DNA from: Pseudomonas triclosanedens
GTDB taxonomy: Bacteria > Pseudomonadota > Gammaproteobacteria > Pseudomonadales > Pseudomonadaceae
DNA: 64,000 nucleotides
Assembly (NCBI RefSeq): GCF_026686735.1
Contig: NZ_CP113432.1
Span: 1,178,001-1,242,000 of the forward strand
Direction of reading: 5' to 3'
In this document: positions 42,953 to 55,768 of the stretch, piece after piece
Position numbering within the stretch: the first letter of the stretch is position 1
Layout: every line of letters starts with the position of its first letter
The notes under the pieces: model-generated
The model's input: only the letters and a program-made list of their open reading frames with translations
The model's database searches: none
Told to the model about the DNA's origin: nothing
Program-made: the position numbers and the translations under genes

Positions 42953-44137
42953 ATGTTTGAACTGGTAGATAACGTCCCGCAAACAGCAGTCATCAAGGTT
43001 ATCGGCGTAGGTGGCGGCGGTGGCAACGCCGTGAACCACATGGCCAAGAACAACGTTGATGGCGTGGAATTCATCTGTGCCAACACTGATGCTCAGGCGC
43101 TGAAGAACATCGCTGCGCGCACCGTGTTGCAGCTCGGTCCGGGCGTGACCAAGGGCCTGGGCGCTGGCGCCAACCCCGAGGTCGGCCGTCAGGCTGCCCT
43201 GGAAGACCGCGAGCGCATCGCCGAAGTGCTGGAAGGCGCCGACATGGTCTTCATCACCACCGGCATGGGTGGCGGCACCGGTACCGGCGCTGCTCCGATC
43301 ATCGCCGAGGTCGCCAAGGAAATGGGCATCCTCACCGTTGCGGTGGTGACCCGTCCGTTCCCATTCGAAGGCCGCAAGCGCATGCAGATTGCCGACGAGG
43401 GCATTCGCTCGCTGGCGGAAAGCGTCGACTCGCTGATCACCATTCCGAACGAAAAGCTGTTGACCATCCTGGGCAAGGACGCGAGCCTGCTGGCTGCCTT
43501 CGCCAAGGCTGACGATGTGCTGGCCGGCGCCGTTCGCGGTATCTCCGACATCATCAAGCGCCCGGGCATGATCAACGTCGACTTCGCCGACGTGAAAACC
43601 GTCATGAGCGAAATGGGCATGGCCATGATGGGTACCGGCTGCGCCAGTGGCCCGAACCGTGCTCGCGAGGCCACCGAGGCCGCTATCCGCAACCCGCTGC
43701 TCGAAGACGTCAACCTGCAAGGCGCCCGCGGCATCCTGGTGAACATCACCGCCGGTCCGGATCTCTCCCTGGGCGAGTACTCCGACGTGGGTAACATCAT
43801 CGAGCAGTTCGCCTCCGAGCACGCCACCGTGAAAGTGGGCACCGTGATCGATCCGGATATGCGCGACGAGCTGCACGTTACCGTGGTGGCCACCGGCCTG
43901 GGCGCGCGACTGGAAAAGCCGGTGAAAGTGGTCGACAACACCGTCCAGACCCAGACCGTCAGCAACCAGGCACCGGCCCAGCGCGAGCAGCAATCGGTAA
44001 ATTACCGTGATCTGGATCGCCCGACCGTCATGCGCAATCAGAACCACGGCGGCGCTGCCACCGCGGCCAAGCTGAACCCGCAGGATGATCTGGACTACCT
44101 GGATATCCCGGCCTTCCTGCGTCGTCAGGCTGATTGA
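42953..44137 (+). CDS. ftsZ: Cell division protein FtsZ
   Basis: The tubulin-like GTPase that forms the division ring. The GTP-binding signature GGGTGTG is at residues 106-112, and the T7-loop catalytic residues are in the NVDFADVKTVMSE segment. A variable linker from about 320 leads to the conserved C-terminal peptide DYLDIPAFLRRQ that binds FtsA and ZipA. It has 394 residues. Its strong ribosome site (GGAAGGAGAGGGG) points to high translation compared with its neighbours, as expected for the most abundant division protein. Confidence 0.99.
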   Translation: MFELVDNVPQTAVIKVIGVGGGGGNAVNHMAKNNVDGVEFICANTDAQALKNIAARTVLQLGPGVTKGLGAGANPEVGRQAALEDRERIAEVLEGADMVFITTGMGGGTGTGAAPIIAEVAKEMGILTVAVVTRPFPFEGRKRMQIADEGIRSLAESVDSLITIPNEKLLTILGKDASLLAAFAKADDVLAGAVRGISDIIKRPGMINVDFADVKTVMSEMGMAMMGTGCASGPNRAREATEAAIRNPLLEDVNLQGARGILVNITAGPDLSLGEYSDVGNIIEQFASEHATVKVGTVIDPDMRDELHVTVVATGLGARLEKPVKVVDNTVQTQTVSNQAPAQREQQSVNYRDLDRPTVMRNQNHGGAATAAKLNPQDDLDYLDIPAFLRRQAD

Positions 44138-44168
44138 GTCGATTTATCAGGAGTATCAATGTGATTGG

Positions 44169-44197
44169 TGTTCAGCAAAGGGCGGTTCTGCTATCAT
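44169..44197 (+). promoter_or_regulatory. Likely promoter of lpxC with an extended -10
   Basis: TATCAT at 44192-44197, preceded by TGC (an extended -10), with TGTTCA 17 bases upstream at 44169-44174. About 53 bases before the lpxC ATG. Confidence 0.55.
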
Positions 44198-44213
44198 CGC
44201 CGCCCATTGTTGA

Positions 44214-45161
<948 letters not shown>

Positions 45162-45189
45162 AGGAACCTCCTCCTTCTGTAATGACTTT

Positions 45190-45218
45190 CAAAGGCCACC
45201 TTCGGGTGGCCTTTTTTT
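45190..45218 (+). terminator. Terminator after lpxC
   Basis: A 10-bp stem (AAAGGCCACC at 45191-45200, GGTGGCCTTT at 45205-45214) with a TTCG tetraloop closed by C-G, followed by more T. It overlaps the end of the minus-strand dciA gene by two bases, so it may serve both. Confidence 0.92.
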
Positions 45219-45684
45219 ATGCCTGGTCGTCTGGCCTTGTCTTGCGGCTGCGGCTGGCTAGACGTTCGAGAGCGGCCTTCAGCTGCGGATTACTGATGCC
45301 TTCGGCGGCTTCGTGGAGTGTTTCGGCTGCGGATTCCGTCAGCTCGACGGTTCGCTTGGGAGTGACCACCTGCGTGCGTGGCTGGACCTTGATCAGGATG
45401 CGCGCCAGACCCGCGAACTCATCGAGCGCGCCGAGCTGCCGCAGCAGGCGGTTCTGCTGGTAGCGCAGGCGCGTGGCCCAGTGGCCGTCGGTCACGATCA
45501 GCAGCAGGCTGCCTTCGCGCCAGGAGGCGACATGGCAGTGTGGACGGGCTGCAGGCTGCAGTTGAGTCTCCAGCAGTTGCTGAAGGCGATCCAGGCGTTG
45601 GGCCTGGACGAAAAGCGATTGAAGGGGCTTGGCTTCGCGCAGCAGTTTGGTCGTTGCCTGGGCGGGCAAGGGGCGGAAGGCCAT
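45217..45684 (-). CDS. dciA: DUF721 protein, DciA-type helicase operator
   Basis: A 155-residue DUF721 protein. The family was shown to include DciA, the ancestral partner that helps load the replicative helicase DnaB in bacteria lacking DnaC or DnaI, with work in Pseudomonas. The conserved DUF721 core lies at about 10-100 (LREAKPLQSLFVQAQRLDRL, SWREGSLLLIVTDGHWATRLRYQQNRLLRQL), and the tail is basic and probably disordered. It is convergent with lpxC and divergent from secA. The family call is firm; the helicase-operator role here is by family. Confidence 0.85.
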   Translation of the reverse strand: MAFRPLPAQATTKLLREAKPLQSLFVQAQRLDRLQQLLETQLQPAARPHCHVASWREGSLLLIVTDGHWATRLRYQQNRLLRQLGALDEFAGLARILIKVQPRTQVVTPKRTVELTESAAETLHEAAEGISNPQLKAALERLASRSRKTRPDDQA

Positions 45685-45885
45685 GAGGAAACCCCGGTCT
45701 GAATGAATGACGATGTTAGCAGAAGGGGGGGGCCGAGTGCGCTTCGCTGACCTTGAAGTTCCTCGGCTGCGTCACCATATCTGGCAAACGGATCAAAAGT
45801 TGTCTTCCTACGCATTGCCTCGAACGTCGCGGAATGCGAAGCTTCCAAGGATGACCTGGGCACTTTTTTCGCTCACGTTTCCGGG

Positions 45886-45891
45886 TAGAAT
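45886..45891 (+). promoter_or_regulatory. Possible -10 box for secA
   Basis: TAGAAT about 80 bases upstream of the secA ATG, with only a T-rich stretch at the -35 position. The rest of 45685-45971 has no gene I can support. Confidence 0.4.
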
Positions 45892-45971
45892 GCCCGCTTC
45901 GTTGCCGTTCCGCGCCGCGGCCAGCCAGTCGGGCAGCCCTCCAATTTCCCAGTTCGGATGACCCAGTCGAT

Positions 45972-48728
<2,757 letters not shown>

Positions 48729-48750
48729 CCTCTCCCGACCCTGATACCGA

Positions 48751-48785
48751 CGCCGCGATTGGTCCTGCCTTTCGCGGCGTTTTTC
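48751..48785 (+). terminator. Terminator after secA
   Basis: An 8-bp stem (CGCCGCGA at 48751-48758, TCGCGGCG at 48772-48779), a 13-base loop and TTTTTCTC. Confidence 0.8.
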
Positions 48786-48820
48786 TCATCCGATCCACTG
48801 ATTCGATAGGAGCGCGTCAC

Positions 48821-50038
48821 ATGGCTGTTGGTCTCGGCCCCATGTCCACCCTGCACCCGGTTCCCGGTTTCGAACTCGGCATTGCGTCCGCCGGCATCAA
48901 GCGCCCCGGTCGCAAGGACATCGTGGTGATGCGTTGCGCCGAAGGCTCCAGCGTGGCGGGGGTGTTTACCACCAACGCCTTCTGTGCCGCCCCGGTGACC
49001 CTGGCGCGCAAACGCTTCCTCGGTCCCGTGCGCTATCTGCTGACCAACACCGGTAACGCCAACGCCGGCACTGGCGAGCCGGGGCTCGCCGCCGCCACCC
49101 GTGTCTGTGCCAGGTTGGCCGAGCTGGCCGGCGTGCCGGAGAACGCAGTGCTGCCGTATTCCACCGGCGTGATCGGCGAGCCGCTGCCGGTAGAGAAGAT
49201 CGAAGCCGCGCTGCCCGCCGCACTGGCCAACCTCTCCGTGGACAACTGGGCCGATGCCGCCGCTGGCATCATGACCACCGACACACTGCCCAAGGGGGCC
49301 AGCCGCCAGTTCCAGCACGATGGCGTGACTGTGACCGTCACCGGCATCAGCAAAGGCGCCGGCATGATCAAGCCGAACATGGCCACCATGCTCGGCTACA
49401 TCGCTACCGACGCGAAGGTCGCCCAGGCTGTACTGCAGGACCTGCTGCGCGACGCGGCGAACAAGTCCTTCAATCGCATCACTATCGATGGCGACACCTC
49501 CACCAACGACTGCTGCATGCTGGTCGCCACCGGCCAGGCCGCGCTGCCGGAAATCACCGCTGCCAGCGGTGCGCTGTTTGCCGCACTGAAGCAGGCCGTG
49601 CTTGAAGTCTCGATGGAGCTGGCGCAGGCCATCGTTCGTGACGGCGAAGGCGCTACCAAGTTCGTCACCGTACAGGTGAACGGCGGCGCCACTCACCAGG
49701 AGTGCCTGGATGTCGGCTATGCCGTGTCCCACTCGCCGTTGATCAAGACCGCGCTGTTCGCCTCCGACCCCAACTGGGGCCGTATCCTCGCCGCCGTCGG
49801 CCGTGCCGGCGTGCCGGATCTGGATGTCAGCCTGATCGACGTGTACCTGGACGACGTCTGCATCGCCAGCCGTGGCGGCCGCGCGGCCAGCTACACCGAG
49901 GACCAGGGCGCTAAGGTAATGGCCCAGGAAGAGATCACCATTCGTATCGATCTTGGCCGCGGCACCTGCAGCGAGACCATCTGGACCACGGACCTGTCCC
50001 ACGAGTACGTGAAGATCAACGCGGAATACCGTACCTGA
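48821..50038 (+). CDS. argJ: Glutamate N-acetyltransferase / amino-acid acetyltransferase (ornithine acetyltransferase)
   Basis: Recycles the acetyl group from N-acetylornithine to glutamate in the cyclic arginine pathway. The 405-residue precursor cuts itself into two chains just before the nucleophilic threonine in [14 protein letters not shown] (Thr189), which is present. The ATG at 48821, preceded by AGGAG, gives the expected N-terminus ([20 protein letters not shown]); the frame runs further upstream but covers the secA end and terminator. Whether it also uses acetyl-CoA (bifunctional) cannot be told from sequence. A 16-bp hairpin follows. Confidence 0.96.
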   Translation: MAVGLGPMSTLHPVPGFELGIASAGIKRPGRKDIVVMRCAEGSSVAGVFTTNAFCAAPVTLARKRFLGPVRYLLTNTGNANAGTGEPGLAAATRVCARLAELAGVPENAVLPYSTGVIGEPLPVEKIEAALPAALANLSVDNWADAAAGIMTTDTLPKGASRQFQHDGVTVTVTGISKGAGMIKPNMATMLGYIATDAKVAQAVLQDLLRDAANKSFNRITIDGDTSTNDCCMLVATGQAALPEITAASGALFAALKQAVLEVSMELAQAIVRDGEGATKFVTVQVNGGATHQECLDVGYAVSHSPLIKTALFASDPNWGRILAAVGRAGVPDLDVSLIDVYLDDVCIASRGGRAASYTEDQGAKVMAQEEITIRIDLGRGTCSETIWTTDLSHEYVKINAEYRT

Positions 50039-50090
50039 TCGCTCGCCAAGCTCCTGGGGCCGACCCGTGTCGGCACCTTGCTTCACTCGG

Positions 50091-50133
50091 ATTCCCGATT
50101 TTCATCGAAGGATGAAAATCGGGAATTTGTTTT
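50091..50133 (+). terminator. Long hairpin terminator after argJ
   Basis: A perfect 16-bp inverted repeat (50091-50106 with 50111-50126) with a GAAG loop, followed by TTGTTTT. Only about half the stem is GC, unusually long and AT-rich for this genome. Confidence 0.8.
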
Positions 50134-50186
50134 CATGGCACCCGCGCTCTAAGGTCTCCTGACTGACCCTCAAGAGCATCGCTGCT

Positions 50187-50816
50187 ATGTCGTTTTCCCT
50201 GGTTATCGGTAGCAAGAACTACTCCTCCTGGTCCCTGCGTGGCTGGCTGGCCATGCAACTCACGGGCATCGATTTCGAGGAAATCCTGATTCCCCTGGGT
50301 GGGCAGGACACCGCGCGACGCATTCGTGAACATTCTCCCAGCGGCAAGGTCCCCGCGCTCAAGTGCGAGGACGGCGTGATCTGGGACTCCCTGGCGATTG
50401 CCGAATATCTCGCCGAACGCTTCCCCGAAGCCCATCTCTGGCCCCGCGGCGAAGCCGCTCGCGCGCTGGCCCGTTCGGTTTGTGCTGAAATGCACAGCGG
50501 TTTCATGGCGCTGCGTTCGCACATGCCGATGGACCTCCAGCGTAACCAACCCCTGGCACAGGTGCCGGAAGCTGTCGAGGCTGATATCGCTCGCATCGTT
50601 GAACTCTGGGCGCTATGCCGCAAGCAGTTCGGCCAGGACGGCCCATTCCTGTTCGGCCACGCCAGTATTGCCGATGCCTTCTACGCCCCTGTGGCCACGC
50701 GCCTGCGCAGCTACTGCGTGACCTTGCCGATCGAGGCGCAGAACTACGTCGATACGATCTATGCCTGGCCGGCTTTCCGCCCCTGGCTGGACGCTGCGAT
50801 GGTCGAACGCGCCTGA
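50187..50816 (+). CDS. Glutathione S-transferase family protein
   Basis: A 209-residue cytosolic GST. The N-terminal thioredoxin-like half has YSSWSLRGWLAM (the Ser is the likely glutathione-activating residue), SPSGKVPALKCEDG for glutathione binding, and DSLAIAEYLAERFPE; the C-terminal helical half includes GHASIADAFYAPVATR. The substrate is unknown; members of this branch are mostly uncharacterised. It stands alone between the argJ terminator and a 254-base gap with no strong gene. Confidence 0.88.
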   Translation: MSFSLVIGSKNYSSWSLRGWLAMQLTGIDFEEILIPLGGQDTARRIREHSPSGKVPALKCEDGVIWDSLAIAEYLAERFPEAHLWPRGEAARALARSVCAEMHSGFMALRSHMPMDLQRNQPLAQVPEAVEADIARIVELWALCRKQFGQDGPFLFGHASIADAFYAPVATRLRSYCVTLPIEAQNYVDTIYAWPAFRPWLDAAMVERA

Positions 50817-50839
50817 AGCTGCAGTCCAATGACGGTAGA

Positions 50840-50911
50840 ATGCCTGCAGAACCAGTTTACGATCTGCTGCGCGTCGAAATCGGTATCGGGATGCTCATTT
50901 ACTACCTGTAA
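50840..50911 (+). CDS. Doubtful 23-codon open reading frame
   Basis: Between the GST gene and the Nudix gene a small frame starts with ATG at 50840 and would make MPAEPVYDLLRVEIGIGMLI followed by three more residues. No good ribosome site precedes it; TAGAAT at 50836-50841 could be a -10 box that overlaps its start. I list it only because the gap is otherwise unexplained; chance is the better explanation. Confidence 0.12.
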   Translation: MPAEPVYDLLRVEIGIGMLIYYL

Positions 50912-51070
50912 ATTCCGCTCCCTCAACCAATTGATTCGCTGCGCTTTTGCTTCGGACCAGCCTGGGGCTGTCGCTTCGTCGGTGGTTGCGCCTGGCTCTG
51001 GCCTGGCTGGCGAGATCGTGAACAGGCCCTTTGCGCGGGCCCTGCCTGAATCGGACTGAGGAGTAGCACT

Positions 51071-52021
51071 GTGAAACGAGTACATGTCGCCGCCGCCGTG
51101 ATTCGCGGGCTCGATGGCCGGGTGTTGATCGCCCGCCGTCCGGACGACAAGCACCAGGGAGGCCTCTGGGAGTTTCCCGGTGGCAAGGTTGAAGAGGGCG
51201 AAGCGGTTCAGGTTGCCCTGGCGCGGGAGTTGAAGGAGGAGTTGGGCATCGATGTCGAGAAGGCGCGTCCGCTTATCCGCGTCCAGCACGACTACAGTGA
51301 CAAGCTTGTGCTGCTGGATGTCTGGGAGGTCTGTGCGTTCTCCGGCGCGCCGCATGGCGCCGAGGGGCAGCCGCTGGCCTGGGTCGCGCCGCGGGACCTG
51401 GCGGACTATGAGTTCCCGGCTGCCAACGAGCCCATTGTGCAGGCTGCGCGCCTGCCCGACCGTTACCTGATCACCCCGGACGGCCTTGAGACTCCGCAAC
51501 TGGTGCAGGGCGTCCGCGCCGCCGTCGCCAGCGGTATCCGCCTGATCCAGTTACGTGCGCCGAACATGTACAGCCCCGAGTACCGTGACCTGGCGGTGGA
51601 TGTGCAGGGCCTCTGTGCCGGCAAGGCGCAACTGATGCTGAAAGGCCCGCTGGAGTGGCTGGGTGATTTCCCGGCGGCTGGCTGGCACCTGACCTCCGAG
51701 CAACTGCGCAAGTACGCGCCCAATGGCCGACCATTCCCGCGCGAGCGTCTGCTGGCGGCGTCCTGCCACAACGCCGAAGAGCTGGAGCTGGCGGCCCGCA
51801 TGGGGGTGGATTTCGTCACCCTGTCGCCGGTACAGCCGACCGAGAGCCACCCCGGCGAGCCTGCTCTGGGCTGGGACGCCGCGGCGGAGTTGATCGAGCG
51901 CTTCAACCAGCCGGTATTCCTGCTCGGCGGCGTTGGTCCCCGGGATGTCGAGCGCGCCAGAAACGTCGGTGCGCAGGGTGTGGCCGGGATTCGTGCATTC
52001 TGGCCGAAGACAGAGGGCTGA
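51071..52021 (+). CDS. Nudix hydrolase (MutT-like) fused to a ThiE/TenI-like domain
   Basis: A 316-residue fusion. Residues 1-130 are a Nudix domain with the complete box G-x5-E-x7-REL-x-EE-x-GI (GKVEEGEAVQVALARELKEELGI split across 37-59), like MutT, which removes oxidised 8-oxo-dGTP. Residues about 135-316 resemble thiamine-phosphate synthase (YLITPDG, MGVDFVTLSPVQPT, FLLGGV), but the residues needed for thiamine-phosphate chemistry look lost: the LRxK motif is LRAPN and the GxHLGQ(E)D loop is GWHLTSEQL. So it is likely a sanitising hydrolase with a ThiE-derived domain of unknown job. The start codon at 51071 is a GTG. Confidence 0.9.
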   Translation: MKRVHVAAAVIRGLDGRVLIARRPDDKHQGGLWEFPGGKVEEGEAVQVALARELKEELGIDVEKARPLIRVQHDYSDKLVLLDVWEVCAFSGAPHGAEGQPLAWVAPRDLADYEFPAANEPIVQAARLPDRYLITPDGLETPQLVQGVRAAVASGIRLIQLRAPNMYSPEYRDLAVDVQGLCAGKAQLMLKGPLEWLGDFPAAGWHLTSEQLRKYAPNGRPFPRERLLAASCHNAEELELAARMGVDFVTLSPVQPTESHPGEPALGWDAAAELIERFNQPVFLLGGVGPRDVERARNVGAQGVAGIRAFWPKTEG

Positions 52022-52130
52022 CCAACCTCGTGCGTGGGGCGGCGATGGGCATCGCTCCGTTCCACGCCATCTTGCAAGCGTGGATTCCGCGAGAATGTGC
52101 ACGCGGGCATGTCCCATGCCGACCCGGTGA

Positions 52131-52703
52131 TCAGGCGGGCTTTTTCGCAGCCTGCCAGAGAATCTCTTCCACACCCTGTCGCCGCGCGATAAAGCGTGCC
52201 GCCACGAACAGCAGGTCCGACAAGCGGTTCAGGTAGCGTAGCCCGGCACCTTCCAGCTGCTCCTCGGCGTTGAGTTGCTGGCAGCGGCGCTCCGCATTGC
52301 GGGCCTGCGCGCGGCACAGGTGCGCCAGCGCAACAAGGCGCGAGCCGCCGGGCAGGATGAAGTTCTTCAGGGGGCCGAGCTCCTCGTTCCAGCGGTCGAT
52401 AACCTGCTCCAGGCGCTCGACTTCGGCATCGTTCAGCGCACGGTACTCGGGCATGGCCAGCTCGCCACCCAGGTCGAACAGGCGATGCTGGATCGGCGCC
52501 AGCACGCAAATCACTTCTTCCAGCGCACTACTGCGCGCTTCGTGCAGACCCGCCAGCAGCAAGCCGAGATGGCTGTTCAACTCGTCCACCGCACCCATCG
52601 CTTCGACTCGCGGGTGGTGCTTGGGCACACGGCGGCCATCGGCCAGGCCGGTTTCGCCAGTGTCGCCGGTACGGGTGTAAATCTTCGACAACCTGTTGCC
52701 CAT
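52131..52703 (-). CDS. Cob(I)alamin adenosyltransferase, PduO type
   Basis: Transfers the adenosyl group of ATP to cob(I)alamin, making coenzyme B12. The 190-residue protein has the N-terminal ATP-binding loop KIYTRTGDTGETGLADG, GAVDELNSHLGLLLA, and the C-terminal CRAQARNAERR and YLNRLSDLLFVAARF segments that define the PduO family. Its start lies 3 bases after the stop of the upstream histidine kinase, so it is probably translated from the same message. Names in use for this type are pduO and cobO; I leave the symbol blank because the group is mixed. Confidence 0.92.
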   Translation of the reverse strand: MGNRLSKIYTRTGDTGETGLADGRRVPKHHPRVEAMGAVDELNSHLGLLLAGLHEARSSALEEVICVLAPIQHRLFDLGGELAMPEYRALNDAEVERLEQVIDRWNEELGPLKNFILPGGSRLVALAHLCRAQARNAERRCQQLNAEEQLEGAGLRYLNRLSDLLFVAARFIARRQGVEEILWQAAKKPA

Positions 52704-52706
52704 GTC

Positions 52707-54770
52707 TCAGTGCTCCGTGTCGTCGTCTGCCTGCTGGGGCGGCGGCGAGGAGGATTCCGCGCCCAGCGGCAGCCGCAGGGTGAAGCAGGTGCCCTGGCCC
52801 AGTTCGGACTGCACCTCCATCTGGCCCTTGTGGTTGTTGGTGATGATGAAATACGAGACCGACAGGCCAAGCCCGGTCCCCTGGCCGACTTCCTTGGTGG
52901 TGAAGAAGGGTTCGAAGATGCGCTTGCGCACCTTCTCCGGCATGCCGCAGCCGTTGTCTTCCACCTGGATCTCCGCCCACGGCGGGTTCAGGCGGGTACG
53001 CAGGATGATGCGGCCGAATTCGCCTTCCTCCTCGTCGTCGCGCAGGTGAATGGCCTGGGCGGCGTTCTTCAGCAGGTTGAGCAGCACCTGCTCCACCTCG
53101 TTGGCGATCACCGGCACCGGCCCCAGGCGCGCGTCGAACTCATGGACGATCTGCAGTGACTTGAAGTCGAAGCCGCCAGTGAGGTCGAAGTCGTTGCCGG
53201 CGATCTCCACGGCTTGCTCCAGCAGTGCCGGCAGCTCGCAGGCGGTCATCTGGCGATGGCTGCGGCGGCTGAAGGACAGCATGTGGCTGACGATCTTCGC
53301 CGCGCGCGAGCCGGCGTACTGAATACCCTCCATCAGCTTGGGAATCTCCCGGGCTTCCAGGTAGTGATTCAGGTCATCCAGGCGGACCCCGACTTCGCCG
53401 GCGACCTCGAGGTTCTTCGGCAGGTCGGGTGACAGGCGGCGGCGGATGTTCTGCACGTTGTGCAGGATCGCCCCCAGCGGGTTGTTGATCTCGTGCGCCA
53501 TGCCGGCGGCGAGCCCGCCCACGGAGAGCATCTTTTCCGACTGCACCATCAGCTCTTCCATGCCCAGGCGCTCGGTGATGTCGTCGATACGGATCACCGC
53601 ACCGCGGCCGGTGCCACCCATCAGCGGGTAGAAGGTCAGGGCGTAGTGGCGTGGCGCGTCGGTCAGCGCCCAGGTCACGCGCTCGACGCGCTCTACCTTG
53701 TGCTGCTCGGCGGCGCGGGTGAGTTGCGGCAGGAACGGCTTGAGCGATGGGAAGGCAAGGAACACCGGCTGGTTCACGGCGTCGTCCAGGCTGGTGCCGG
53801 AGAGCTGGCTGGCTTCCTGGTTCCACTGGGTGACGTAGAGTTGCTCGTCCACCGCGATCAGCGCCGATGGCATGGAGTCGATGATGCTGTTGAGGTAGTG
53901 CTGGAAGCCGGTGAGCTTCTTCTCGATCTTGCTGCGCACCTGGACTTCCAACTCCAGCTTGCGGTTGGAGCGGCGAGTTTCCTCAGCCAGCGATTGGGCT
54001 TGCTCCACCGCTTCCTGGGCGTCGTCGCGGGCGCGCTTGAGCTGCTGCTCGCGGGCCTCGATGCGAGTCAGCATGGTATTGAAGGCATCGGCGAGGCGGC
54101 CGATTTCGTCGGCATTACCGCGCTCGGCGCGCAGCGCGTAATTCTCTTCGCGGGTGACCTGGCGTGACAGCTCTTCCAGGCTGCGGATGGGCCGGGTGAT
54201 AAGGCGGCGGATCTGCTGGGCGATCAGCAACCAGAGCAGCACGCTGACCGCCAGGATCACCAGGCTCGCGGTCAGCGTGCCGGTGTAGAACGCGCCGGGC
54301 AGTTCGCTGCTGGCTACCAGCAGCAGATAGCCACTGTTGCGGCCGGGCTGGGGGAGTTCGAACAGGGCGTTGAGGCGGTATTCGTGCTGGCGCCAGCGCT
54401 CCAGGTGGTCCAATCGTTCCGGCAAGGCGACCGGACCGTCGCCCGGCGTCTGGGCGATACGTTCGCCGTTGCTGTCATAGAGCGCAGCGGCGCGCAACGG
54501 CTGGTAGTCGTCGAGCTGACGCAGCAGCACCTGGGCCTGGGTGGGCGAGGAGAGTGCCGGCTCGCTGAGTGCCGGGTTGGCGATCAGCCTGCCGATGGTC
54601 TGCAACGCCTGCGGTGCGACGCTGTCCTGGGAAATCCAGTAGGCGGCGCTGATGAACGCGAGGTTGGCTACCAGCATGACGGTAGCCAGCAGAACCAGCA
54701 GGGCGGCGAGGATTTTCTGGCCGACGGGCAGGTCTTCCAGGCGCTTGCGCAGGTTCAAGGGGGAAGGCAT
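52707..54770 (-). CDS. Membrane-bound sensor histidine kinase
   Basis: A 687-residue two-component kinase. Two membrane helices (about 19-46 and 164-184) bracket a periplasmic sensor domain of about 115 residues, followed by a HAMP linker (185-238), a coiled coil, a PAS domain (about 285-405), and the kinase core: phosphoacceptor His426 in GMAHEINNPLGAI, then N, G1 (EDNGCGMPE), F and G2 (GQGTGLGLSVSY) boxes. All catalytic motifs are intact. It is third in a minus-strand group with the response regulator, panE and the PduO-type gene, and no receiver domain is fused, so the regulator two genes upstream is the best partner. Confidence 0.93.
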   Translation of the reverse strand: MPSPLNLRKRLEDLPVGQKILAALLVLLATVMLVANLAFISAAYWISQDSVAPQALQTIGRLIANPALSEPALSSPTQAQVLLRQLDDYQPLRAAALYDSNGERIAQTPGDGPVALPERLDHLERWRQHEYRLNALFELPQPGRNSGYLLLVASSELPGAFYTGTLTASLVILAVSVLLWLLIAQQIRRLITRPIRSLEELSRQVTREENYALRAERGNADEIGRLADAFNTMLTRIEAREQQLKRARDDAQEAVEQAQSLAEETRRSNRKLELEVQVRSKIEKKLTGFQHYLNSIIDSMPSALIAVDEQLYVTQWNQEASQLSGTSLDDAVNQPVFLAFPSLKPFLPQLTRAAEQHKVERVERVTWALTDAPRHYALTFYPLMGGTGRGAVIRIDDITERLGMEELMVQSEKMLSVGGLAAGMAHEINNPLGAILHNVQNIRRRLSPDLPKNLEVAGEVGVRLDDLNHYLEAREIPKLMEGIQYAGSRAAKIVSHMLSFSRRSHRQMTACELPALLEQAVEIAGNDFDLTGGFDFKSLQIVHEFDARLGPVPVIANEVEQVLLNLLKNAAQAIHLRDDEEEGEFGRIILRTRLNPPWAEIQVEDNGCGMPEKVRKRIFEPFFTTKEVGQGTGLGLSVSYFIITNNHKGQMEVQSELGQGTCFTLRLPLGAESSSPPPQQADDDTEH

Positions 54771-54817
54771 GGGCGTGACCGCAGTAAAAACAGGGAGGCG
54801 GGCAGGGTAGCCCGCGA

Positions 54818-55756
<939 letters not shown>

Positions 55757-55768
55757 TTACCGCGAAGT

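Noticed and set aside
45707..45961. An 84-codon plus-strand frame upstream of secA
   Set aside because: Low-complexity, Pro/Ser-rich, overlaps the likely secA promoter.
50829..51059. A 76-codon plus-strand frame between the GST and Nudix genes
   Set aside because: Odd composition with many Cys and Ser, no ribosome site, no recognisable motif.
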